A stretch of 64,000 nt of DNA, taken from contig JAWNGF010000009.1 of assembly GCA_037039685.1 (NCBI GenBank), positions 1,240,001 through 1,304,000 of the forward strand. Reading direction: 5' to 3'. Source of the stretch: Ceratobasidium sp. AG-K (Eukaryota; Basidiomycota; Agaricomycetes; Cantharellales; Ceratobasidiaceae). Shown here piece after piece: positions 1-10,442 of this stretch. The position numbers were made by a program, and so were the translations under genes. Position 1 is the stretch's first letter. Every line of letters begins with the position of its first letter. A model generated the notes under the pieces. It saw nothing but the letters and a program-made list of their open reading frames with translations, searched no databases and was not told where the DNA came from.

Positions 1-214
1 AAAAGGAGGGAAAGCAAGAGTCCGAGAGAAGAGAGGAAAGAACAAAGGAAATGTGATAAGTCCATGGAGGCCAAGGAGATAAGGGAACAGGCCAGGCAGG
101 CATGTCCCGCGGTCAAGGCTTACATAAAGGCGACTAAATGCGCCAAGGCGAGAAGAACAAGACCAAACACAAGGCAACAAAACAACAAGAAGAGGACGAG
201 AAAAGGTTGTGACA
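1..214 (-). repeat. Left (3') LTR of element A, partial
   Basis: The sequence matches 7556-7679 plus 22622-22711 (the right LTR) with six differences by eye, and ends in TGTGACA at 214. It is followed by a pyrimidine run on the plus strand (215-228), which is the polypurine tract on the element's own strand. About 230 bases of the LTR lie to the left of the window. Confidence 0.9.
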
Positions 215-238
215 CTACCCCCCCTTCTAGGTTGGGGC

Positions 239-517
239 TCACTCCACCAACACAAACTCCTCAGTGTCATTACATACAAAGGGGTCCTCAGCTGACCCTG
301 TCCCTGTCCACGCCCCATAATCCTCCTCGTCATGTGTCAAATCAATTACCGCCTCCTCCCTAACCTCTAGGTCAACAGTGAGGTCGACTATTGCAAATGG
401 GTCGCCTCTGAGACAGACCTTGCAAGACCTGTCCATGATCTCAAGGGCATCGTGGATGTTGTTGGCTGCGTAGGCAATCCAGTTGCACCAGCGGACAAGG
501 GGGCGACCAACAAACAA
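239..517 (-). pseudogene. C-terminal tail ORF of element A polyprotein
   Basis: A 92-codon open frame lies between the chromodomain and the 3' LTR of element A. It contains a short Cys pair (CKVC) and an acidic end (IDLTHDEEDYG). It is in the same frame as the integrase but not as the chromodomain ORF, so it is probably the end of the original polyprotein or a small accessory frame displaced by indels. The first methionine is not a clear start. I do not recognise a family beyond its position in the element. Confidence 0.45.
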
Positions 518-1197
518 CCTGGGGGCCTCTCCTGACTAGTAGTGTGCGGATATGATAAAGTAGAAATGTTGGCGCATGCCAGGATGCCAGTACATGCCTT
601 GCTCCTGGGGGGGTACAACTTCGAGGGACTGCTTGAAGGTGGCCGAGCAGGTGTAAAGGTTGTGGTAGACCCAGACCATGACTGAGTTGGTGGATTGGCA
701 TTGGGAGGACATGGTGCAGCAAGTGAGGTGGGAGTTGAGGGTTGTAGCATAGGACTGGAGCAGGTAAAAGTTTTTTGATGAGGGACTTGGATCCCAGCAG
801 CCTTTTTTATATGCTTAGAACGCCTATTGGGCTGTTCTTCCTTGTTATTGGCTGCCAAGTCATCCCTTGTTTCCTCATGGCAACGCTTCCTGGTAACTCT
901 GGGGACTTCTTTGATGGCATCTGGATGTTCCTTGTGGAACTCATTAATGAGTTCTGATGCATTGCCAAGGTTCTCCAAGGGTTCCCAAGAGTCATGTTCC
1001 GCAGTGTAGCCCTTCCATTTGACAAAATATTTCAGGATTCCTTTCTCCAACTTGGAACTTTGGATGCGTTCTACCTCATATTCTTCTTTGCCTTCTGGTG
1101 TCTCAATTGGTGGGGGTGGATCCACATGGCAGCCCTCAATTTCATCTTCCTCTTGTTTGGCTAGGCGTGATACATTGATTACTGGATGCATGGTCAT
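388..1197 (-). pseudogene. Element A chromodomain and proline-rich C-terminus of pol
   Basis: The translated frame opens just after the integrase and contains a clear chromodomain: EYEVERI, then YFVKWKGY, then SWEPLENL. Chromodomains of this kind direct chromovirus integration to particular chromatin marks. The following ~130 residues are basic, then Pro/Ser-rich. The frame differs by one base from the integrase frame (1220-2741). An extra A in the run of As around 1218-1223 explains the break, because deleting one base restores a continuous reading. This is therefore the displaced C-terminus of pol and not a separate gene. Confidence 0.85.
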
Positions 1198-1219
1198 AGA
1201 AGGCAGGAGTTGTAGTTTT

Positions 1220-4200
1220 TTACACGTTCCTCCCTACTGCTTCCAGGATAGTGAAGGGGCCAAGTCGTTTATGCAATAATTTCAAGGATGGCCAATTGGT
1301 CGTGATGTGATCATGGCTTAGCCACACCTTATTGCCCAGGATAAAGGGATCTCCTTGCCGTCTTTTGTCCGCATATTCCTTGTCCCGTTCTTTGCTCAGG
1401 GCCAAACTAGCCTTAGCTTTGTCCAGGTTGTCTTGGATACGTTGTGCATGTGCCGCAGCTTCCGGAACGGAACCATCCTCCACTGGTGTACCTTTGATTG
1501 ATGGGTGGCAAGCTGTGTTGGCAAAAAAAGGTGTCATACCAAGGCTAGAATGGAATGAGTTGTTATATGCAAATTCGGCAAAGGGTAAAAGTGAAGCCCA
1601 GTCGTGTTGCTTGAAGGCGCAGTATGTCCAAATGAAAGCCTCAACCGTTTGATTGATGCACTCTGTTTGTCCATCAGTTTCAGGGTGGTAAGCTGTAGAA
1701 AGTCTAGGCTGGATGTTCAGGGCCTGATAGAGCTCCTTCATGAATTTGGATGCAAAGGTTGGTCCACAATCTGATACGACTGTTTCTGGGCTGCCATGTA
1801 GCTTCCAGCAGTGTTCCATGAACAGTTCCACAAGCTTGGGTGACGTGGTTCTTTCAGTGCATGGGATGAAGTGTGCCATCTTGGACAGGGTGTCAACAAT
1901 GACCAATATTGAGTCTAGGCCCTTGGACAGGGGGAGTTTGACAATCATATCAACCAAAATGTGTTGCCAGGGTTTGGAGGGGAGTTCAAGTGGTTGTAAT
2001 TCCCCCAGAGGTTGTTGATTAATGGGTTTTGACTGCTGGCATAAATTGCATGATGACACATATTTGTTGACATAGGCCTTCATGGATGGCCACCAATACT
2101 GCCGTTTGATCATTTCCAGTGTTTTTGCTTGACCCATGTGTCCAACTGCTTTGTTGTCGTGGTGGAGTTCTAGGATCTGGCGCTTGATCTCATTGTTGTT
2201 TGGGATGTAGATCCTTCCTTTGCGGTACAGCATGTCATTCCTAATCTTCCAGTCTTCAAATTCTTTTTGTACCAAGGCAGGCGCTTTTTCTGGGTGGTTG
2301 CTAAGGAAAGCCCAGATTGATCTAACATATTCATCTTTTTGTGTCTGATCCTTGACTGCTTGCCAAATATCCGTGGTCGATGCCATACCCTGAGGTCCCT
2401 CTTCTGCCAAATTGATGAAGAGATGTGGCAAAAGTAGGGGTTTTTGAGGGACTACTCCCCCTTCTAGGTCATGGTCACTTCGTTGACTGAGTGCATCTGC
2501 TTTGCCATTAAGGTTGCCAGCTCTGTACTTGATTTGGAAGTTAAACTCCAAGAGGAAGACAGCCCATCTGTTCTGTCTTTTTGTCAACACTTTAGAGGTC
2601 ATGAAATATTCCAGGTTTTTGTGATCTGTAACAAGCAATACTGGGATCTCTGTTCCTTCCAAAAGATGGCGCCATTCTTTGAATGCTTTGATGATTGCCA
2701 AGAGTTCCTTGTCAAAGATGTCATAGTTACGTTCTGCTGGGTGTCGTGAGCCAGCTCCCTCCATTGGACTTGCCTGTCGTCTCGCCCGCCTGTTTCTTCT
2801 GCTGTGTTGTGTTTCTGTTTCTGTTGCTGTGTTGCCACCTTCTTGTGGTTAGCCTGTTACGTTGTGTAACGTCGCTGTGCTTTGTACAAGTCATGTCTGT
2901 TCATACAGCATGACTCACATGGACACTCCTGACTGGCTTATATGTATGACTCGTGTGGCTGCGCCTTGTATGACTCGGCCGTCTTCTGAATATATATAGA
3001 GGACCAACAAGCCTGGCAACCCCAGCTTGTTTTGTCTTGTCAAACATCCCCTTTGAGTGACACTTTGAACCACCCCTACCCTCAAGAGCCTACAGACGCT
3101 TAAGTGCGTTGCGGTTCAAGAGGTCACTTAGGTCTTAGTGCCATCCACTCCCCATCGCGGCTTGCCTCATAGCCACCAAGAAGAAGCTTACGACACTGGG
3201 GATAGGCTTTTGGACATAAATGCGACTGGGTGGAGTTTGTTGTCAGGGCCATATTGGTTAAGGACTGCTCCTGTAGCTTTGTCCGATGCATCACATTCAA
3301 TGATGAACCCTTTGTCTTGGTCAGGTTGTAGAAGGATGGGCGCCTTGATGAATTCCTTGATTAGTCCCTGGAAGGCAAGTTCCGCTTCTGTTCCCCATTC
3401 CCATTGTTTTGTTTTCATTGTCAAATCATACAGGGGTCGTACTATATGGGTATAATTTCGGATAAAACGCCGGTAGAAATTCGCAAATCCCAGGAACGTC
3501 TGCACATCTGTAACATTCTTGGGTGTTGGCCATTTTTTGATTGTCAAGATTTTTTCCTCTTGCATCTCAACCAGTTCTCCTGATATGACTAGCCCTGGGT
3601 AGTCTACCTTAGAGACATGAAAGGAGCATTTCTTGAGGGAGCAATAGAGACCCAGGCGTTGTAGACGGCACAGGACCTCCTTCATGTGCATGGGATGCTC
3701 TTCAGGATTTTTGGAGAAGATTAGGATATCATCAATGTAGATTTCAATGTACACCCCTTTGATGTCCCTGAACTCAGCGTCCATCATGTTTTGAAAGGTG
3801 GCCAGTGCATTAGTGAGGCCGAAAGGCATGACTTTTGTTTCAAACAGCCCATATTTGGTTCTGAACGCTGTTTTGTGAACGTCCTCATCTGCTACCCTGA
3901 CCAGGTTGTACCCAGATTTGAGATCAAGTTTGGTGAATATCTTGGCACCTTTAACCCGTTCAATAAGATCATCAGTTCTAGGCAGTGGGTAACGGTTTTT
4001 CTTGGTTTGGCTGTTGAGGTATTGATAATCCATGCACAATCTTGGGGGTTGGGGAACGCCTTCTATATTGTGCTGCTTGACAAACATTACTGGTGATGCC
4101 CATTGGGATGTGGAGGGAACAATGAATCCTTTGTCCAGATTTTTGTCAATCCATTTTCTCAAGATTTGATCTTCTTCCCTAGTGAGGGAATATACCACAC

Positions 4201-4228
4201 CGATCTTGGGTTTAGCGCCCAGTTCCAA
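1220..4228 (-). pseudogene. Element A pol: reverse transcriptase, RNase H, integrase (split by a solo LTR)
   Basis: The reverse transcriptase part (3196-4228) has the catalytic motif YIDDIL and the gypsy signature VMPFGLTNA. The first RNase H motif (ECDASDKATGAVL) precedes a 454-base solo LTR at 2742-3195. The reading resumes with AERNYDIFDKELLAI in the same frame, because LTR plus duplication is 459 bases, a multiple of three. The integrase has the HHCC zinc-binding segment (HHDN...SSCNLC) and the D, D, E residues in IVDTLSKM, VSDCGPTF and TDGQTE. An in-frame TGA at 4250-4252 separates protease from RT, and a frameshift near 1220 cuts off the chromodomain. The element is non-functional. Confidence 0.92.
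2742..3195 (+). repeat. Solo LTR of an element-B-related family inside element A pol
   Basis: A 454-base insertion begins TGTCGTGAGC and ends GCTTACGACA (TG...CA with short inverted ends). It is flanked by perfect 5-base copies of CTGGG at 2737-2741 and 3196-3200. Removing it with one duplication rejoins the RNase H reading frame. A TATATATA box near 2987 on the plus strand, followed about 30 bases later by CCCAGCTTG, resembles the layout of the element B LTR, so the family is related and the orientation is plus. No internal region remains, as expected after recombination between two LTRs. Confidence 0.93.
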
Positions 4229-4249
4229 TTCAATTTTGAGGTCATATGG

Positions 4250-4840
4250 TCAATGTGGCGGTAGCTTGTCCACTGCTTTGGAAACAAAAACATCCTTGAA
4301 TTCCATGTATTTGTTGGGAAGTTGGCCAACTACTCCCCCTTCTATGGCGTTGCAGTCCTCATATAGACATTCTTCCTTGCAATAATCTGATTCAAATTCT
4401 AATGTTCCTGCTGCCCAATCGATTTTTGGGTTATGTTTTTTCAGCCAGGGAATACCCAGAACCACAGTGTGTTGGCCTAATGGTGCAATATTGCAAGTAA
4501 TTTCTTCCACATGATTGTTCATAATGACTTGGAAGGTGCATTCCTTGTCAATTAAACCATTTGGTATTGGTTGGCCATCTATCACCTGGACCCTTCTTGC
4601 TGTCTTCTTCTTTTTTGTTGGGATTTTGTGTTTCTTTACATATTTGGAGTTAATGAAGTTTCCCAATGCCCCTGAGTTGATCATGGCTACAGTAATAAGG
4701 TTTTTCAGGCTTTCAATCATGATGGGAACACAAAGCTGGTCTGCATATTTGGCGGAACAAAGATATATTTTGTTTACAGACTGCTTCCAATTTCCTGAGA
4801 TTACACAATCTAATTCCGACTTTAGGGCGCCTGATGCTCC
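4250..4840 (-). pseudogene. Element A aspartic protease region of pol, with mutated active site
   Basis: This is the frame upstream of RT, open from about 4840 to the TGA at 4250-4252. It carries the retropepsin-like fold signature, but the catalytic triad reads N-S-G (AMINSGALGNFI) where D-S/T-G is expected. A second signature, VVLGIPWLKKHNP, is typical of gypsy proteases. The GAC-to-AAC change removes the catalytic aspartate. The terminal TGA follows LPPH, where the related elements C and D read LPPHR, so it is probably a CGA-to-TGA change. Gag ends at 4909 in another frame and is separated by stops. Confidence 0.88.
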
Positions 4841-4908
4841 CCTCAGTTACTGCCTTTTCCCAACTCCAAATCACTAGTAACAACTTCTTCCAAGGCTGCT
4901 ATTTGCAT

Positions 4909-6917
4909 TCAACAATCTTTAGCGATATGCCCCTTTTTCTGGCAGCAATCACAGGTGGTTTTGCTTGTGACCGCTGCTACTTCCACCCTAGCCTGGCAAA
5001 CATCTGGTTTGATGAAGCTAAAGGGGATTTCCGACGTTGTTCCATCAGTCCATCTGACCTTGGGGGTAAGGAAACTGCGTTTGTTCTTGCTAATTGACTC
5101 AATCGTGCCCTTCTTGCTGCCCTGGGGAGTAACCGTGCAGATCGCCTCTCCTTTCTGGTATCTATGTGCTGTTGCACTTGTGGTTACCCGCTTCTGGGTG
5201 CTGCTCAAAGTTGCCCTCTCCAGGACGTTGGTTCCCTTTTTCTCCATGTTCCTTGCAATGAGCGCGGCATCAATTTCCTGGGTCCTAGTAAACAGTTCCT
5301 GTAGTGTTGCATTGTGACAATTATAGGCCTGGGAGGTTAGCATATCCTTGATGTTGTCCTTGAGCCCCGCATAGAAGTCGTCTTTCAGGGTCTGCTCATT
5401 GTAGTCTAGCGGTGCCAACAGAATCCTAAATTGGGTGAGGTATTCAACCACTGTTTTGGTCTGGGAAAGTGCCTTGTACTTCTGTCTGTAGACCTCTACT
5501 TGCTCTATTTTGCCAAAGGCTAATTCCCACTCCTGCTGAAAGATATCTAGACTTGTAAAAATGGCTTGGGGTACACCTGCATTGTGTAGGTCTTGGAAAG
5601 GGTGAATCCAGTCAATAGCAGGGCTGCATAGGTATGAAATGATAAGACGGATCTTCTTTTCATCTGAGGCAGTGGCGTAGTGGGAGTTGGCAATGTAATT
5701 TGCACAGGAGTAAGTAAAATCCCTGGCCTTGGTGTCCTGACTTGGGTCAATTAGGTATATGAAAGGTTAAGGGGTTCGACTTAGACAAGTCTTAGAACCC
5801 AAGGAGTAGTAATAGTTAAGAGGATTGATTGATCAAGTCCTAGTGGAGAGGAGGTCAAGCCTTGTCGTTAACCGGCTTGACCTCTGGGTTTATATACATG
5901 AGGGATCAGTGCCATGTCACTATCTATCAGTGTGAGAAAGCCAAGTACAAGCAAGATAAGAGGTATGACTTGACATTCTGGAAGTTCCAGAAGCAATCAC
6001 CGATATCAAATGAAAAGACAAATACATCACATGATACAAGCTAAGCGCCCAAGGACATATGTACCAAAAAAGGAAAGTGTTCGGAAAAAAAGATATAAAA
6101 TCAGAATAAAATGTCTGAGCTTAGTCAGCTCATGACACTTGGCTCCTTGCTCCCCCTGGAATTCAGTTGGTTTGGACGCTGCTGATTTTTCTGTTCTTCC
6201 ACTTCCAAAGATTGAAGATGTTGGGGCTGCTGTTGCTCCTGACAAGGGTGGTGCAAATCGCATCATAGAGCCCCTTAGTCCTCGGGTTGCTGTTCCTCCT
6301 CCTAGCAACAATCCTAGTTGACTGGTTATTAGGGTGTTGGTTTGAGCCACAGTTGTTCCACTTCCTCCCGTTGGTCTCCCACTTGATATAATTCCTTGTG
6401 CCCAAACTGCATCCCTTGTTATTCTATGTTGATCTGTTATTTCATTGTATAGTTTGCGATTCTGATCCGCGATTTCTGTCAGTCGGTTGATGCAGATATT
6501 TCCATCATCCCTATTATGTAGGATCCATTGTTTGACGTGTTCCAACCTCTCTGCCATGAGACTATGGCGCAACAATAATTCTCTGAGAATGAAGAGGACT
6601 TCTTTTTGAAAATCGCCTTCACGGGTTTCCCACCAGGAGTCGCCCTTGTATTCCCTAATGGCAGGAGACGGTGGTCTTGATTCTGCGTCAAAGGTTTTGT
6701 AGGGGGCCGGTTGGGAACAAATGGTTGTATCCCCTACTGATCCTTCCTTGTCGCCTTCTTTCCTTGATGGGGGAGGTTCTGAGAAGCGAGTTTGATGGAG
6801 GGGGGTTTCTGGTGGAGGTATTGCAATGGGGCTTTTGCCCTTAGAGAAGGAGGGCATCATGGAAGACATTGTTGCTTGGTAGGAATCTGCTGAATTTGCG
6901 CAGCTTCTGTTGGACAT
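4909..6917 (-). pseudogene. Element A gag, interrupted by a solo LTR and frame shifts
   Basis: Gag begins with ATG at 6917 (MSNRSCANSADS) and reads through a Pro/Ser-rich N-terminus to about 6138, where a solo LTR (5733-6137) interrupts it. Reading resumes in pieces at 5547-5732 and 4909-5451. The last piece includes the retrotrans-gag-type stretch (YLTQFRILLAPLDYNEQ) and ends with a CCHC zinc knuckle, CDCCQKKGHIAKDC, which binds genomic RNA in packaging. The segments are in different frames, so the gene is decayed. The apparent C-terminus of the first ORF is read into the solo LTR and is not gag. Confidence 0.88.
5733..6137 (-). repeat. Solo LTR of the C/D family inside element A gag
   Basis: A 405-base sequence closely matches the C and D LTRs (14419-14832, 39549-39963). 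It starts TGTCCTGACTTGG and ends GCTCATGACA, and perfect 5-base duplications of CTTGG flank it at 5728-5732 and 6138-6142. The promoter-like TATATAAA lies on the minus strand, giving the orientation. This is a third independent insertion site of this family in the window. Confidence 0.95.
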
Positions 6918-7325
6918 CTACAATAAATGCGCTTCCTGGTGCGCTTTGACCAAAATTGGCTAGTAATGTTTGTTATAGAAAATATATCCCCTGGGTAGAG
7001 ATGGAACGTGTAGGGGGAACCTAGTCGACGGTAGGTTCAGTGCAATGGTCTCAGAGGTCCTTGTTCCAATAGAATATATGAACGGTGCTTCCTGATTAGG
7101 TGGCCACAGTTCAGTGATATCAGAGGATAGGGGACGTTGTTCACAGGCTAATGGGTGCAAGCTGCAGTGTGCCTCAACGTGTAAATGATGCAGGGGAGAG
7201 ATGGGGGTATTAGCTGACAATGGTGAGGGGTGTGCAAATGCTCAGAGGTGACCTGGTGATGAAAGACATGGTTCCAACAGCGACAAAGGCTGTATCTGCA
7301 GCAAAGGCAACAAGACTTGTTCTAG
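6918..7325 (-). other. Element A leader with self-primer binding site
   Basis: The 408 bases between gag and the 5' LTR hold no convincing coding frame. At 7311-7323, two bases inside the LTR edge, the strand of the element's transcript reads AGAACAAGTCTTG. This is the exact reverse complement of 13 bases in the 5' LTR (7463-7475), which start 32 bases after the upstream edge of the TATATATA box (7500-7507), where transcription should begin. The element is therefore expected to prime reverse transcription with its own mRNA 5' end, as established for Tf1 of fission yeast. Confidence 0.8.
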
Positions 7326-7679
7326 TGTCACAACCCTAGTTGAACCTTGGAGGCCAAGACTCCACAGGCAGTGAGGATGGGGGTTGGGGCAATGACAAGG
7401 GTCAAATGTATGGCGCTTAGGCCTAAGTGAGTCACGCAATGAGTGATGGGGAAAACAACAAGAGAACAAGTCTTGTGGAGGCAAGACTTGTGTTGCTGGT
7501 ATATATACGTGCTACTGTGGCTATGTACAATAGAGAGCAAGCAACAAGGGAAACCAAAAGGAGGGAGAGCAAGAGTCCGAGAGAAGAGAGGAAAGAACAA
7601 AGGAAACGTGATAAGTCCATGGAGGCCAAGGAGATAAGGGAACAGGCCAGGCAGGCATGTCCCACGGTCAAGGCTTACA
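7326..7679 (-). repeat. Right (5') LTR of element A, first part
   Basis: Begins TGTCACAACCC and continues at 22622-22711 after the 14.9-kb element B insertion, giving an LTR of about 444 bases. TATATATA at 7500-7507 is read on the minus strand. The flanking TTACA (7675-7679) is repeated at 22617-22621 as element B's target duplication. Confidence 0.93.
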
Positions 7680-8169
7680 TGTTGTGACCTGTCCCGCCCT
7701 CTGTCTCTCTTTCTGCGGACTTGTGGCTTGTATCGGCGCCTTAAGCACCTCTTCTGTATAGATGTGCCCTCTCCCTCGCTTAGTGAGGTGTATGGATGAC
7801 GTGTCACCATGAGTCATATGACTCATGCTGTCTTCTATTGGCTGGCCTGAGCAGCCCCCTTTATGACTTGGACTTTGACTCAGACAAGTGACTCATGTAT
7901 ATACTATGACTCACTTGTTCTCTGAGTATATATACTGGCATGCAAGCATGGTCACCCCCAGCTTGCTTTGCCTCGTCAACTCTCCCTGCAGTGTGTGATC
8001 AGAGGCACTTGGCTACTTAGCCGCTTCAGCAGCCACTTGGGATTTGGAGCTAGGACTTCTACTTAGAAGCTAGTGATTTCCCTTAGCGATTTAGTCTACT
8101 TAGACTTATTGCTCACAGTCAACAAGGCAATTAGCAGTCATCAACTCTACTACTTAGCAGGTTGTGACA
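7680..8169 (+). repeat. 5' LTR of element B
   Basis: 490 bases, TG...CA. TATATATA at 7927-7934 is followed 33 bases later by AGCTTGCTTTGC (7960-7971), the likely transcript start and self-primer. It differs from the 3' LTR at about nine sites, every one of which fits a CpG-to-TpG or CpG-to-CpA change. Confidence 0.95.
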
Positions 8170-8171
8170 TT

Positions 8172-8183
8172 GCAAAGCAAGCT
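8172..8183 (+). other. Self-primer binding site of element B
   Basis: GCAAAGCAAGCT lies two bases after the 5' LTR. It is the exact reverse complement of 7960-7971 (AGCTTGCTTTGC), located one transcription-start distance (33 bases) after the TATA box. The same arrangement is found in A, C and D. Confidence 0.8.
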
Positions 8184-8231
8184 CTTTTTCCGCTGAGCCA
8201 CAAGAAAACAAGATCACATGACCTCTCAACA

Positions 8232-10442
8232 ATGTTCACAAGATCCTCGAGCGCAGCGTCAAACAGGCAGGCTACTGAGCCTGCGCCATGAGTAGTCGAA
8301 TTACAATCAAACCCATCAAGAGGAGCAAGGGATCAAGCCGGAGATTGGACGGCCCCGCTTAGAAGCAATAGCTGGGTATCAAGACCTCCATCTACTAGTG
8401 TCCCAGGAGGAATCGGAAATATTATTGAAACTTTGGGAACTCAAGGAGAAGCATCTACTTCAAACGAACAAAGGTCCACTTCTCCAATTATCCGAGTTGT
8501 TGAACAACCAATCAACACTCCCCCTTCACCAGGGCCACAAATCAGTCAAAGGGACATAGTTAGCCCTAGAGCACATCGCATCATTAGAATGCCGGCACCA
8601 CCCAGGAACGCCACCCCGGGCCCATCAAATCCTGCCCAAACACACACTATAGCAATTGGAAGACAGCAACCACTAGAAATGCCAAACTTTGACAACATTT
8701 TTCCTCCCGCTATGGATACTCCAGTAGGACCTATAGCACCCACACCAGCGTCAATGCCAGGATTGATAGTGACCACTAGGACACATAGCGCAGCCAGCGC
8801 ACCATCTATGTTTGAATCCCAACAAAGCATTGAAACCATCTCTCAGGATGAACGCTTGAGAAACGAATTACTGGTAGAAAACGTTGAAGGAAGAAGGGTC
8901 GAAACCCTAGAAAGGATTTTCAACACACTACAAGTCCAATACCAGCAGGAGAACGCAGTTCAAGCCCTGAGAATTGAAGGCCTAGAATGCCAATGGGAAA
9001 TCCAAGTGGCCGATACCACAAATATGATGCAGCAAATTGAGCGCATTGCCTCATGGACTGAAGATGGGGTCAACACCTTCTACAAATGTCTCCGAAATGT
9101 CGATCGTGCACAACAAAGGATCAAACAAATATTCAAGCAATCAATAGAAAATTTTGAGCACATCAACCAACAATTGGCGGCTCAAAACCAATTGATCACC
9201 CAGAACCTACAAAACCAAGTAGGACAAATCGACAGAATGGAAGAAACCATGGGAAGGATGGCCAAGGGAATGAGAAACATCACAATCACCCTAGGACGAA
9301 TTGATGAAGAAGTAGCAGAAGGATTCCAGGAACAAACCAACCGACTCAGAGAAATCCGAACAGGAGGACAAGAAACATTTGATCTTCTTGAGCAAATCGG
9401 AGCCGATGCCCAGGTAGAATCGGATCACCGATGTGAGGAATCCAGGCAAACTTCCATAGAAGTCCCAAACCCTAAGGAACCTCCCCCACACAAGAGAAAC
9501 ATCTCACCACAAGGAAGGCGATCTCCTTCATTTGAAGTGCAAGGACAGTCAGGGTACCAAATCAGGGATGAAGGAAGAACCTTCATCATTCAAACAGGAC
9601 AAGTCGGAAATGGAAACGGATCTGGGCCACGTATCAAGATGCCCAAAGCATTTGAAGTAACGAGAGGAACAGCCACCAAAACATTCCTTGCACAAATGAA
9701 AGCCTTTTTCTGTCTGAATCCAAACCAATATGACACTGAAGAACAACGGATTGTTGCTACGCTTATGAACATGGCTGAAGGAACAGCAGGAAACTGGGCA
9801 CAACCCGCCCTCAATTGTTACAACGACAACAAAAACCATCCTTGGCTGGAATCATGGGAAACATTCCAAAATGCCTATGAGAAGCAGTGGAGCGATCCTA
9901 GCAAGAAAATCCAAGCAGAACAAGGGATTCAACGGCTCTACCAAAACAAGTCCGTAGGCGAATACGTCTCTGAATTCCGACTTCTTGCACAAGAGCTAGA
10001 TTGGAACGATGCTGCTCTGATTGTGCGTTTAAGGCAAGGGTTGAGCAGACTCATCAAAGCGGAACTTGTCCGCAAAGAACTCAGGGATAGGAGAACCGCC
10101 GTACAAAGGGACTTAGAAGGATGGATCGACATCGCTCTCCAAGCCAAAGAAATACAAAAACTCACCAATCCCCAAAACAAAGGAAAGAAGGAAGACAAGG
10201 CTGAAGGATCCAAAACCACAAAACAAGTGAAAGGAGACCTTGTCCCAAAGGCTGAGAAAACATGCCGCAAGGAAAACAACCTCTGCATCAAATGTGGAGA
10301 AGCGGGACATGCAATTGCTGATTGCAAAAAGGAATGGACCTACAAAGACAAAGGGAAGGTACCAGTGAAAGGGAAAGCCAGTGCAGTGAAGGACAGAGAA
10401 ACGGAAGAAACCAAGTCCACCAATTTGGAGTCGGAAAACTAG
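8232..10442 (+). pseudogene. Element B gag, with early stop
   Basis: The frame begins with ATG at 8232 and meets an in-frame TGA at 8289-8291, then stays open to 10442 (the downstream part is about 715 codons). The next in-frame ATG is near 8590. The N-terminal third is Pro/Ser-rich. The middle has long coiled-coil stretches (residues with many Q, I, L in heptads), then the capsid-like region (PKAFEVTRGTATKTFLAQM). A CCHC knuckle, CIKCGEAGHAIADC, lies near the end. The TGA is probably a decayed CGA. Gag overlaps pol by about 120 bases, with pol in the -1 frame. Confidence 0.9.

Noticed and set aside
2742..3195. An intron or gene between RT and RNase H in element A
   Set aside because: TG...CA ends and the CTGGG duplication identify a solo LTR, and removing it restores the frame.
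8433..8435. Start of a 669-codon gag frame at 8433 in element B
   Set aside because: The codon is TTG. The same frame is open back to the TGA at 8289-8291 and an ATG lies at 8232, so 8433 is not a biological start.
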